A stretch of 64,000 nt of DNA from Blautia sp. BIOML-A1. GTDB lineage: Bacteria; Bacillota; Clostridia; Lachnospirales; Lachnospiraceae. Location: contig NZ_WWVR01000010.1 of NCBI RefSeq assembly GCF_009883055.1, forward strand, positions 21,604 to 85,603, written 5' to 3'. Position numbers and translations under genes: made by a program. The notes beneath the pieces were generated by a model. It did not search any database. It was not told the origin of the DNA and worked only from the letters and a program-made list of their open reading frames with translations. How positions within the stretch are numbered: the stretch's first letter is position 1; each line of letters begins with the position of its first letter. Below, one piece after another: positions 1-8,370 of this stretch.

Positions 1-3000
1 TCGACTCCCTGCGGAGGAGTATCGATAACAACATCGATCTTATGTCCAAGGATAAGATCCATAAGGTTCGGTGCCGGCTGCTCCAGCTTATTGGTACGGA
101 TTGCTTTGATTCCGTTTTCTTTGAGAACCTTTGCGGTTCCTCTTGTAGCATAGATACGATAACCAAGTGCTTCAAAACGTCTTGCGATCGGAACGACCTC
201 TTCATGATCTTCTTCTTTGACAGTGATGATCATATTCTTATGTTTCGGAAGCTTGATTCCGGCTCCGATAAACGCTTTATACAATGCTTCATTGAAGTTT
301 TCCGCAATACCAAGACACTCACCTGTGGATTTCATCTCAGGTCCAAGGCTGATATCTGCACCACGGATCTTCTCAAAGGAGAATACTGGCATCTTGATCG
401 CGATATGCTTCGCTTCTGGCTGGAGTCCCGGGGTATATCCCATGTCTTTGAGTTTGTGTCCCAGAATAACCTTGGTTGCCAGTGGCACGATCGGAATTCC
501 TGTTACCTTACTGATGTATGGTACTGTACGGCTGGAACGTGGATTTACCTCGATGACATACACTTCTTCTCCGCACACAATGAACTGAATATTGATCATT
601 CCGATTACGTGAAGTGCCTGTGCAAGACGGCGTGTATACTCTGCGATCGTATTCTTTGCACTCTGGCTGATCGTCTGTGCCGGATATACAGAAATACTGT
701 CTCCTGAATGAATACCTGCACGCTCAATATGCTCCATGATACCAGGAATCAGGATATCCTCTCCATCGCACACAGCATCTACCTCAATCTCCTTGCCCAT
801 GAGATATTTATCTACCAGAATCGGATGCTCCTGTGCAATCTGGTTAATGATTCCGATATATTCTTCTACGTCCTCATCGCTGACTGCGATACGCATTCCC
901 TGTCCTCCAAGAACATAGGAAGGACGTACAAGTACCGGATACCCAAGCTCATTAGCTGCTTTTTTAGCTTCCTCTGCTGTAAATACAGTCTGTCCCTTCG
1001 GTCTCGGAATCTCGCATTTCTCCAGAATCTCATCAAACAGCTCACGGTCCTCCGCTGCATCTACGTCCTCTGCAGATGTTCCGAGGATCTTGACACCCAT
1101 CTTCATCAGCGCTTCTGTGAGCTTGATCGCGGTCTGTCCACCGAACTGCACAACTGCTCCGTCCGGTTTCTCAATATTTACGATGTTTTCCACATCTTCC
1201 GGTGTCAGTGGCTCAAAATACAGTTTATCTGCAATGTCAAAGTCGGTGCTGACCGTTTCCGGGTTGTTATTTACAATAATTGTCTCGTATCCTTCTTTTT
1301 CGAATGCCCAGGTACAGTGCACGGAACAGAAGTCGAATTCGATACCCTGTCCGATACGGATTGGTCCGGAACCAAGAACAAGAACCTTTTTCTTATCCGG
1401 GGTAGCTTTTGCTTCATTTTCGGTGTCCGGTCCGCCATATACAGAATAATAGTACGGTGTAGCTGCTGCAAACTCAGCTGCACAGGTATCTACCATCTTA
1501 TAAGCGGCCGTAATCTTGTAGCCCTGACGAAGAGCCTTGATATCCGCCTCTGTTCTTCCACAGAGATCTGCGATCACATAATCCGGGAATTCCATGCGTT
1601 TCGCATCAAGAAGCAGTTCCTCTGTAAGAGGCTGCGTCTTCAGTGCCTGCTCCATCTCTACCAGGATCGCGATCTTGTCAATGAACCATCTGTCGATCTT
1701 GGTGATTCTGTGGATATATTCTTTAGAAATGTCTCTTCGGATTGCTTCTGCGATCTTCCAGATACGGCGGTCATCTACAACCGCCAGCTCATCGATCAGT
1801 TCATCCTCATCCAGACCTGTAAAATCATAAGACATAAGACTGTCTACATGCTGTTCCAGAGAACGGATTGCCTTCATAAGAGCCCCTTCAAAATTATGGC
1901 AGATACTCATAACCTCACCGGTAGCCTTCATCTGCGTGGTCAGTGTTCTCTTGGCAGTAATAAACTTGTCAAATGGAAGTCTCGGAATCTTAACTACGCA
2001 GTAGTCAAGCATAGGCTCAAAGCTTGCATAAGTCTTACCTGTGATCGCATTCGGGATCTCATCCAGAGTATATCCCAGTGCAATCTTGGCAGCAACCTTG
2101 GCGATCGGATAACCGGTAGCTTTACTTGCCAGTGCAGAAGAACGGCTTACTCGAGGATTTACCTCGATAACACAGTACTCAAAGCTTTCCGGATGAAGTG
2201 CATACTGTACGTTACATCCACCTGTGATTCCAAGCTCTGTGATAATGTTCAGTGCAGAAGTACGAAGCATCTGATATTCCTTGTCTCCAAGTGTCTGAGA
2301 TGGTGCAACTACAATAGAGTCACCTGTATGGACACCAACCGGGTCAATGTTTTCCATGTTGCAGACTGTGATACAGTTTCCTGCACCGTCTCGCATTACC
2401 TCATATTCGATTTCCTTCCATCCTGCGATGCAGCGTTCTACCAGAACTTCTCCTACTCGGGAAAGACGAAGACCATTTTCAAGGATTTCTCTCAGTTCAT
2501 ATTCATTGTTGGCGATACCACCGCCACTTCCACCAAGCGTATAAGCAGGACGAAGAACAACCGGATAACCGATGGTTCTGGTAAATGCGACACCATCTTC
2601 TACGGTTGTTACAACCTTGGAAGCTGCAACCGGCTCACCGATCTTTTCCATGGTATCCTTAAATTCCTGACGGTCCTCTGCCTTCTTGATGGTTTCTGCT
2701 GTGGTACCGATCAGACGTACATTATGCTTCTTGAAAAATCCTTTTTCTTCAAGTTCCATCGCAAGATTCAGGCCAGCCTGACCTCCAAGTGTCGGAAGCA
2801 CACTATCCGGTTTCTCCTTAAGGATCAGCTGTTCTACAACCTCTACAGTCAACGGTTCGATGTAAACCTTATCTGCAATGTCTTTATCTGTCATGATTGT
2901 AGCAGGGTTGGAGTTCAGAAGAACTACCTCCATGCCCTCTTCTTTCAGAGAACGGCATGCCTGTGTACCTGCATAGTCGAATTCTGCCGCCTGACCGATA

Positions 3001-3056
3001 ATAATCGGACCGGAGCCAATTACAAGAACTTTGTGGATATCTTTATTTCTCGGCAT
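1..3056 (-). CDS. carB: Carbamoyl-phosphate synthase large subunit (partial, 3' end cut by window edge)
   Basis: Makes carbamoyl phosphate from bicarbonate, ATP and ammonia delivered by the small subunit, for pyrimidine and arginine synthesis. About 1,018 codons are present of the roughly 1,070 usual for the family; the end of the C-terminal allosteric domain lies outside the window. Reading the minus strand gives two homologous ATP-grasp halves, each opening with a VLVIGSGPIxIGQ / VLVLGSGPIRIGQ type Rossmann loop, and the VIEVNPR metal/ATP-site motif in both halves. The start ATG (3054-3056) follows GGGAGG by 8 bases and overlaps the 3' end of carA by 14 bp, so the two subunits are translationally coupled. 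Long plus-strand open frames here are antisense shadows. Confidence 0.97.
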   Translation of the reverse strand, partial: MPRNKDIHKVLVIGSGPIIIGQAAEFDYAGTQACRSLKEEGMEVVLLNSNPATIMTDKDIADKVYIEPLTVEVVEQLILKEKPDSVLPTLGGQAGLNLAMELEEKGFFKKHNVRLIGTTAETIKKAEDRQEFKDTMEKIGEPVAASKVVTTVEDGVAFTRTIGYPVVLRPAYTLGGSGGGIANNEYELREILENGLRLSRVGEVLVERCIAGWKEIEYEVMRDGAGNCITVCNMENIDPVGVHTGDSIVVAPSQTLGDKEYQMLRTSALNIITELGITGGCNVQYALHPESFEYCVIEVNPRVSRSSALASKATGYPIAKVAAKIALGYTLDEIPNAITGKTYASFEPMLDYCVVKIPRLPFDKFITAKRTLTTQMKATGEVMSICHNFEGALMKAIRSLEQHVDSLMSYDFTGLDEDELIDELAVVDDRRIWKIAEAIRRDISKEYIHRITKIDRWFIDKIAILVEMEQALKTQPLTEELLLDAKRMEFPDYVIADLCGRTEADIKALRQGYKITAAYKMVDTCAAEFAAATPYYYSVYGGPDTENEAKATPDKKKVLVLGSGPIRIGQGIEFDFCSVHCTWAFEKEGYETIIVNNNPETVSTDFDIADKLYFEPLTPEDVENIVNIEKPDGAVVQFGGQTAIKLTEALMKMGVKILGTSAEDVDAAEDRELFDEILEKCEIPRPKGQTVFTAEEAKKAANELGYPVLVRPSYVLGGQGMRIAVSDEDVEEYIGIINQIAQEHPILVDKYLMGKEIEVDAVCDGEDILIPGIMEHIERAGIHSGDSISVYPAQTISQSAKNTIAEYTRRLAQALHVIGMINIQFIVCGEEVYVIEVNPRSSRTVPYISKVTGIPIVPLATKVILGHKLKDMGYTPGLQPEAKHIAIKMPVFSFEKIRGADISLGPEMKSTGECLGIAENFNEALYKAFIGAGIKLPKHKNMIITVKEEDHEEVVPIARRFEALGYRIYATRGTAKVLKENGIKAIRTNKLEQPAPNLMDLILGHKIDVVIDTPPQGV

Positions 3057-4131
3057 GATCTGTTCCTCCCATCATTTCCATAAATCTGTCAAACAGGTAG
3101 CTGGAATCCTGTGGTCCCGGGCAGGCTTCTGGATGGAACTGCACGGTAAAGATGTTTTTGCCTGTGTAAGCCATACCTTCGTTGGTACCGTCATTTACAT
3201 TGACAAAAGCAGGTTTCGCAATACCTTTCTTCTCAAGTGCCTCCGCATCAACCACATATCCGTGATTCTGTGAAGAAATATAAACACGTCCCGTTGCAAG
3301 ATCCTTAACCGGATGGTTTCCGCCTCTGTGTCCATATTTCATCTTATGTGTATCACCGCCTGTGGCAAGTGCCATCAGCTGATGTCCCAGACAGATTGCA
3401 AAAATCGGCACATCAGACTCATACAGCTTACGGATTTCTTCTATTATAGTGGTGCATTCCTTCGGATCTCCAGGTCCATTGCTGAGCATGATGCCATCCG
3501 GCTTGTCAGCGAGGATTTCTTCTGCCGGTGTCAGCGCCGGATAAATCGTTACCTGGCAGCCTCTCTCATTCAGAGAACGTGCAATGTTGCGTTTTGCACC
3601 AAAGTCCATAAGAGCAACCTTTGGTCCTTTTCCCTTGAGAACATCTTTCTCCTGGCAGGTAACTTTCTCAACTACTTTTCCTGTTGTATAGGCTTTTAAA
3701 CGGGGGATTATTTCATCTAAATTATAATTTTCATTGACTGTGATCATACCATTCATGGTACCTTTTTCACGAAGAATTTTGGTGAGAGCACGAGTGTCAA
3801 TACCTGCAATACCCGGTATATCATGCTTTTCAAGGAAATGCTGAATCGTATCCACACTTCTGAAGTTACTTGGGATACGGGATAATTCACGAACAATAAA
3901 ACCATCAATCCAGGGTTTCCTGGACTCCTGGTCCTCATAACAAATACCATAATTGCCAATCAAAGGATAAGTCATGCAGACAGCCTGTCCTGCATACGAT
4001 GGGTCGGTCATTACTTCAAGATATCCTGTCATGGAAGTATTAAAAACAATCTCACTGATAACTTCTCTTGTCGAACCGATACTGGTTCCTTTAAACACAT
4101 GGCCGTCTTCTAATATCAGAAATGCTTTCAT
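3043..4131 (-). CDS. carA: Carbamoyl-phosphate synthase small subunit (glutaminase)
   Basis: Hydrolyses glutamine and channels ammonia to CarB. 362 residues, the normal length. The N-terminal CarA domain is followed by a class I glutamine amidotransferase domain from about residue 170, with nucleophile Cys247 in FAICLGHQL and the His333/Glu335 pair in FHPEA. The residue after FHPEA is Cys where Ser is usual, probably neutral. The start has AGGGAG five bases upstream. It is first in the carAB operon, with a strong promoter at 4169-4197 and a leader of only about 30 nt, so I see no room for a PyrR-type attenuator. Confidence 0.97.
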   Translation of the reverse strand: MKAFLILEDGHVFKGTSIGSTREVISEIVFNTSMTGYLEVMTDPSYAGQAVCMTYPLIGNYGICYEDQESRKPWIDGFIVRELSRIPSNFRSVDTIQHFLEKHDIPGIAGIDTRALTKILREKGTMNGMITVNENYNLDEIIPRLKAYTTGKVVEKVTCQEKDVLKGKGPKVALMDFGAKRNIARSLNERGCQVTIYPALTPAEEILADKPDGIMLSNGPGDPKECTTIIEEIRKLYESDVPIFAICLGHQLMALATGGDTHKMKYGHRGGNHPVKDLATGRVYISSQNHGYVVDAEALEKKGIAKPAFVNVNDGTNEGMAYTGKNIFTVQFHPEACPGPQDSSYLFDRFMEMMGGTDHAEK

Positions 4132-4168
4132 ATAATCTCCCTTTCTGTTTTTTATCTAAATCTTCGAG

Positions 4169-4197
4169 ATTATATCATATGAATTTCACTTTTTCAA
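4169..4197 (-). promoter_or_regulatory. carAB promoter
   Basis: TTGAAA (4192-4197) and TATAAT (4169-4174) on the minus strand with a 17-bp spacer, a near-consensus sigma-A promoter. Predicted transcription start is near 4162, giving a short leader to carA. Confidence 0.8.
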
Positions 4198-4306
4198 CAG
4201 ATTCCGATGCTAAAAATAATTCAGTTGCACTCAAAAACTTTTCTTCGGTGAATTGTTGCAGTTGAAAAGACAAACAAAAAAATTACACTAATTTTCAAAT
4301 TTTCTC

Positions 4307-4335
4307 TTGACTTTTTGTGTTCTATGGGTTATGAT
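4307..4335 (+). promoter_or_regulatory. tRNA-Leu promoter
   Basis: TTGACT (4307-4312), 17-bp spacer, TATGAT (4330-4335) on the plus strand, ending 38 bp before the first tRNA-Leu. No second promoter is evident before the second copy, so both are probably in one transcript. Confidence 0.8.
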
Positions 4336-4373
4336 AGTCAAGCAGTCGACGAGTGCGATTGATTATTATGAAT

Positions 4374-4457
4374 GCAGGAGTGGCGGAATTGGCAGACGCG
4401 CAGGCTTCAGGTGCCTGTGGTCGCAAGATCGTGTGGGTTCAAGTCCCATCTCCTGCA
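4374..4457 (+). tRNA. tRNA-Leu (anticodon CAG), copy 1
   Basis: 84-nt class II tRNA. Acceptor arms GCAGGAG (4374-4380) and CTCCTGC (4450-4456) pair fully; discriminator A4457. The anticodon loop TTCAGGT places anticodon CAG at 4408-4410, reading CUG. A long variable arm and a GGTTCAAGTCC T-arm are present. CCA is not encoded. Confidence 0.95.
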
Positions 4458-4498
4458 TTAATCAGACAATTCTACAGGATGTCTGGTTCATATGAAAT

Positions 4499-4582
4499 GC
4501 AGGAGTGGCGGAATTGGCAGACGCGCAGGCTTCAGGTGCCTGTGGTCGCAAGATCGTGTGGGTTCAAGTCCCATCTCCTGCA
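4499..4582 (+). tRNA. tRNA-Leu (anticodon CAG), copy 2
   Basis: Identical in sequence to the copy starting at 4374, offset by 125 bp, with anticodon at 4533-4535. The few bases ahead of both copies are also similar, which points to a recent tandem duplication. CCA is not encoded; a T-run follows at once and a strong hairpin lies at 4632-4676. Confidence 0.95.
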
Positions 4583-4631
4583 TTCTTTTTTTGCAAAAAA
4601 TATCTTATATCCGAGCAAACTATTTCAGAGC

Positions 4632-4676
4632 AAAATCCCGGGATTTTCTGAGCAATTTCAGAATTCCCGGGATTTT
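4632..4676. terminator. Bidirectional terminator between tRNA-Leu and the 4679 gene
   Basis: AAAATCCCGGGA (4632-4643) pairs with its exact complement at 4665-4676. An inner stem TTCTGA/TCAGAA extends it. T-rich flanks exist on both strands, so it can stop the tRNA transcript and the convergent minus-strand operon. Confidence 0.85.
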
Positions 4677-4678
4677 AT

Positions 4679-6370
4679 TTACTCCTTCTTCACAGAATCA
4701 TCTGTGATCTGATATACATCCACATTTCCGATTGTTTTTACAAAAACAGCCTCTGCATTCTCGGCATAATACTGTCGTATATACTTAAGGGTCAGATCAA
4801 TATTGTCATCCACCAGATAGACATTTTCATTATTGACCACATCTCTGTACGGATTTATGATCCCACGTACTTCCATGGCTCTGGTATATCCCGGCGTCCG
4901 GCATTCCCAGCCGCCAAACCAGTATACATTATCAAGAAGATTCTCAGGCATACGGTCAAAAGGCCCATAGCACACGATCTCTGACAGCATGCCGCTCTTT
5001 GCAAGATAGGTATGCTCCTTATCTGTTCCTATTGTTTCAAGAACCGCTCTCTGACTCACCCTTGCTTCCGGTATGGAGGATGTTGCGAGCCGCCAGTCCT
5101 TATACATCATGAACTGTCCCAGCACCACACAGATCATACACAACAGCACCGACACCTTTGTATTCATATATCTGACTTCTCCAGATGAAAAAATCCACAG
5201 CATCACAAGACATGCACTAAACCACAGACCCACATCTACACGATTGACCATATAGCGTCCCTGATAATACAGATAAAAATATACCGCCACAAGCAGCAGA
5301 CATTCTGCCAGTACTGAAATTACAGAACAGACATCTTTTTTTCCGCATAAGAGCCAGAGCACAGCAAAGACTGCAAAGAAATAAAACATCGGCATCCTGA
5401 GAAGATCGGACGGAAACCTTCTGAGAAAAGCAGTCACTGTCCGGATCGTCAGCGGTCTCTTCTGTTTCAGATCCACCAGTTTCTTCATGACCTCTGTATC
5501 AAATTTCTCTGTATCGTTGAAATTCCAGCTTTTGTATAATTCATATGCCTCTCTGCTGATCCCAAGTTCCTCGTAAATCTCCTGATTACTGTCATAATCT
5601 GGAAATCCATAATCCAGAAGTTCCGAACGCAGCTGGTTGAATTCCTGATATTCCTTCCATTCTGCACTCCGGTACTTTGAAGAATCCCACCTGTCCACAC
5701 CGAATACGCTCAAAAGAAGTACTCCAAATGTCAGAACGCAGATTCCAAGTCTGCGAAGCTTTTTGTTCCTGTACTTTCGAAGATCGAACAAAAACAACAA
5801 TCCTGCCCCTGCCATCAGTCCACAGCTTGCCCAGAACTGATCCTCTCTGTACATATAGGCGATGACCGCCAGTAAAATCCCTCCTGCAATCCCCCACCAG
5901 GAATACTTCTCCTGCTCCAGCAGATAAAGTAAGAGAAATACTGCCGCTGCTGCTGCGATCCCTGCTGTTTTGGTGAACTGCAGATGAATATATCCTTCAT
6001 ATCCAAATCCGCATGCAAGAATCACAAAAAGACACAGGCCGGAAATTTCTCCCAGCCTGCTTATCAACACATAAGTAACCACAGTAAATGCCGCAAAAAG
6101 GATCATATACTGAACAATTGTATACCATGGCAGTCTGCCTGTCACTCCATACAGAAGGCGGTAGATCATTCCCAGTCCGTAATTCTGAAATACCAGATGT
6201 GCATCCTTTACGCCTCGCAGACCACTCCCAAGCTCTGCAAAAACAATGTCATCATTTGTCTCAAATGATGGACGCATAAATGCCGCCATAGCTCCCAGTA
6301 TTAAAAGATTGGATATCAGTGCCACAGATATTTTTCTGTATTTCTGTTTTAAATAAGTCCTGTCCTGCAT
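4679..6370 (-). CDS. Multi-pass membrane protein, possible GT-C type glycosyltransferase
   Basis: About 563 residues with some ten to twelve predicted membrane helices and a soluble C-terminal part of about 130 residues. I do not recognise a named family. The first extracytoplasmic loop carries FETNDDIVF, an acidic pair placed as in GT-C enzymes that use polyprenyl-phosphate sugars, which is suggestive only. The open frame could begin at a TTG at 6388, but AGGA nine bases before the ATG at 6370 favours that start. It follows the serine hydrolase gene closely and ends the operon at the bidirectional terminator. It could transfer a lipid-linked sugar outside the cell (inference). Confidence 0.75.
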   Translation of the reverse strand: MQDRTYLKQKYRKISVALISNLLILGAMAAFMRPSFETNDDIVFAELGSGLRGVKDAHLVFQNYGLGMIYRLLYGVTGRLPWYTIVQYMILFAAFTVVTYVLISRLGEISGLCLFVILACGFGYEGYIHLQFTKTAGIAAAAAVFLLLYLLEQEKYSWWGIAGGILLAVIAYMYREDQFWASCGLMAGAGLLFLFDLRKYRNKKLRRLGICVLTFGVLLLSVFGVDRWDSSKYRSAEWKEYQEFNQLRSELLDYGFPDYDSNQEIYEELGISREAYELYKSWNFNDTEKFDTEVMKKLVDLKQKRPLTIRTVTAFLRRFPSDLLRMPMFYFFAVFAVLWLLCGKKDVCSVISVLAECLLLVAVYFYLYYQGRYMVNRVDVGLWFSACLVMLWIFSSGEVRYMNTKVSVLLCMICVVLGQFMMYKDWRLATSSIPEARVSQRAVLETIGTDKEHTYLAKSGMLSEIVCYGPFDRMPENLLDNVYWFGGWECRTPGYTRAMEVRGIINPYRDVVNNENVYLVDDNIDLTLKYIRQYYAENAEAVFVKTIGNVDVYQITDDSVKKE

Positions 6371-6390
6371 TCTGTCATTTCCTGCCAAAT

Positions 6391-7716
6391 TTATTTATTC
6401 AGATATTTATAGACTGTTCCCGAAATATCCCGGATACGCGGGATCGCATATCCTTCACTTCCGGTCCTTGAGAAAACACAGATTACATAATCTGTCTTTT
6501 TCCCAAAAACAATTGCCATATCATGATCCACACTGGAAGTTTCTCCTGTCTTATTTGCCACTCTGACACCAGACGGAAGACCTGACGGTATTTTCCATCT
6601 CCTGGTCTGTCTCAGAAGAAGATTCAACATTGCTTTAGAGTATTTCTGTGATACACAAGTACCATTGTAAATATGTTCCAAAAGAACTCCGCAGTCTTTT
6701 GCCGAAGACACGTTGCTTCTGCCATCTCCTGCATAAGAAGAAGCTGCCGGATGAAGACTGTGATGACATCCTGTTTCCGTGTATTTATTTGCACTCAGAT
6801 AACGGTTGATCGTCTTGGTACCATCAAGAAAGCTTCTGGAACTGCTGTTATATCTTATCAGCTGGTTGCATGCCTCATTATCACTCACAGTGATCATGTC
6901 TGTCAGAAGACTCTTTACTGTCGCATTGTATTTAAGCTTTCCCTTCTGGATCTGATCAAAAGTGGATGCCATAACAAATGCCTTGATCGTACTCGCCGGA
7001 TACATCTCCTGATCATTCAGATTGATCACAGCCCCACTCTTAAGATCTTTGACATAAACCGACCAGGCTCCACCATATCCGTTCAGCATCTGACACAGTT
7101 TCTTTTTGAGACCGTTCAGTTCCATATCTTTCTTTGTGCATTTGTGTCCTTCAAAATCCACATAACTTCCATCCGGAAGTTTCTTACTGCGGGCAATGGT
7201 TCCATCTGCCTGAAGATAATAGCCCCATCTCCAGCAATTCTCATAGCGTTTCCCGTAAGAACTAAGAAGATATTTCTGGCTTCCTATCTTGATCCATCCT
7301 CTTTTGCAGTAAAGGCTTCCGTTCTTTCCGCCAAAATAAAAGGTTCCCTTGAATTTCCTGCCTGCGATCACAGCGTTTACTTTATGAAAATGCCTGCCTT
7401 TACAAAGCCGGCCTCTTTTGTCAAACATATAATACCCACTGCTTAAGCCTTTTCCTGCCGGCACTTTGATGTAATTGAATCCACCAATGCGCTTTCCACT
7501 CTTATCTTTGAGCCACCAGTTATAACCTGTATCAAGCAAATATCTGCCACTCTTATCTGCCAGTTTGATCTTTACAGTTTTCTTTGTTGATGTAGCAGCC
7601 TGCGTTTCTGCTGTTGAAAATGTCAGAACTCCAACAGCTGCGATCAGAAATAATACCGCAAACAGCAGACATTTCATCTTATTTCTGCCAGATTTTAGTT
7701 GAATATTCCCTCTCAT
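6391..7716 (-). CDS. Secreted class A beta-lactamase-fold serine hydrolase with wall-binding repeats
   Basis: 441 residues. A signal peptide (about residues 14-41, ending TQAATS) leads to aromatic/glycine-rich repeats of the cell-wall-binding type (about 50-190, GxYYMFDKRGRL-like units), then a transpeptidase/beta-lactamase fold. The three active-site motifs are intact: SxxK at Ser242-Lys245 (ASTIK), SDN at 278-280 and KTG at 389-391. The wall-binding part argues for a peptidoglycan-acting enzyme rather than drug resistance, but beta-lactamase activity cannot be excluded. The start is supported by GGGAGAG seven bases upstream. It is 17 bp after the zinc-ribbon gene, so co-transcribed. Confidence 0.85.
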   Translation of the reverse strand: MRGNIQLKSGRNKMKCLLFAVLFLIAAVGVLTFSTAETQAATSTKKTVKIKLADKSGRYLLDTGYNWWLKDKSGKRIGGFNYIKVPAGKGLSSGYYMFDKRGRLCKGRHFHKVNAVIAGRKFKGTFYFGGKNGSLYCKRGWIKIGSQKYLLSSYGKRYENCWRWGYYLQADGTIARSKKLPDGSYVDFEGHKCTKKDMELNGLKKKLCQMLNGYGGAWSVYVKDLKSGAVINLNDQEMYPASTIKAFVMASTFDQIQKGKLKYNATVKSLLTDMITVSDNEACNQLIRYNSSSRSFLDGTKTINRYLSANKYTETGCHHSLHPAASSYAGDGRSNVSSAKDCGVLLEHIYNGTCVSQKYSKAMLNLLLRQTRRWKIPSGLPSGVRVANKTGETSSVDHDMAIVFGKKTDYVICVFSRTGSEGYAIPRIRDISGTVYKYLNK

Positions 7717-7733
7717 ACTCTCTCCCGTTTCAC

Positions 7734-8342
7734 TTATTCAGATTTCTCTTCCTGTACACCGGTTTCTGTTTCCGGAACCTTTTCCGTCTCGGCTTCACCG
7801 ACTGCTTCCTCTTTGGTAAGGCTGACTTTACTCCCGGTTTCTTCTGTTCCGACTGTCACATCTGTTTCCCCGGAAACTTCTTCTGCCATATCCGCTTCAT
7901 CGGAAGCTTCTTCTGCCTCATAAATCTCCTCAGCTGTTCCATCCACGGTATCTCCGGCTGCTTCTTCCGGCTCCGGGCTCGGGCAGGCCACACCGCATTT
8001 GGAACAGAACGCATCGTTTCTGCCAAGCGGATTCCCACAGGAAGGACAGAACCTGCTTCCTTTGACACCGTTCATCTCTTCCTTGTATTTGTCGATCTGT
8101 ACTCTTCTTTCATCAATCTGCTCACAGATTGCCTTCTCTTCCTCTGCCAGCGGAACACCATCTCTGTATCGTTTATAGATTATTTTTCCGATATCTGCCA
8201 TCGCTTTGGTTATCTGTCTCTCTTCTCCTGAGATCTTGTTTTTGAGGCGCTGTGTTTCATAGACTTCTTCTGCACGGTCGCTCAGTTCTCTTGCTGTCTT
8301 TGTCAATGTTTCTCCTAAACTGCCAAAAAAATCTTTTGCCAT
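7734..8342 (-). CDS. Zinc-ribbon protein with coiled coil and acidic tail
   Basis: 202 residues, no signal peptide. Residues 1-90 are charged and helical (coiled-coil-like). A four-cysteine zinc ribbon follows (CPSCG at about 98 and CSKCG at about 112), then a low-complexity Glu/Ala/Thr tail of about 80 residues. This layout is common in uncharacterised Firmicutes proteins; no function is assigned. It sits 28 bp downstream of clpX and shares its transcript, with a GAGAGGG ribosome site. Confidence 0.85.
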   Translation of the reverse strand: MAKDFFGSLGETLTKTARELSDRAEEVYETQRLKNKISGEERQITKAMADIGKIIYKRYRDGVPLAEEEKAICEQIDERRVQIDKYKEEMNGVKGSRFCPSCGNPLGRNDAFCSKCGVACPSPEPEEAAGDTVDGTAEEIYEAEEASDEADMAEEVSGETDVTVGTEETGSKVSLTKEEAVGEAETEKVPETETGVQEEKSE

Positions 8343-8370
8343 AATAAAGCCCTCTCTTTCTTATAGAATC

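Noticed and set aside
1..3056. carB looking truncated
   Set aside because: The frame is open to the first base; the missing end is due to the window boundary, not a mutation.
708..3083. A very long plus-strand open frame opposite carB
   Set aside because: It is antisense to an unmistakable carB, has low-complexity Cys/Ser/Leu-rich translation and no ribosome site; a mirror effect of codon bias.
4307..4712. Plus-strand frames across the tRNA-Leu pair
   Set aside because: They are translations of tRNA genes and their terminator.
6391..7716. Serine hydrolase as an antibiotic-resistance beta-lactamase
   Set aside because: Wall-binding repeats and the operon context point to a wall enzyme; sequence alone cannot show drug hydrolysis.
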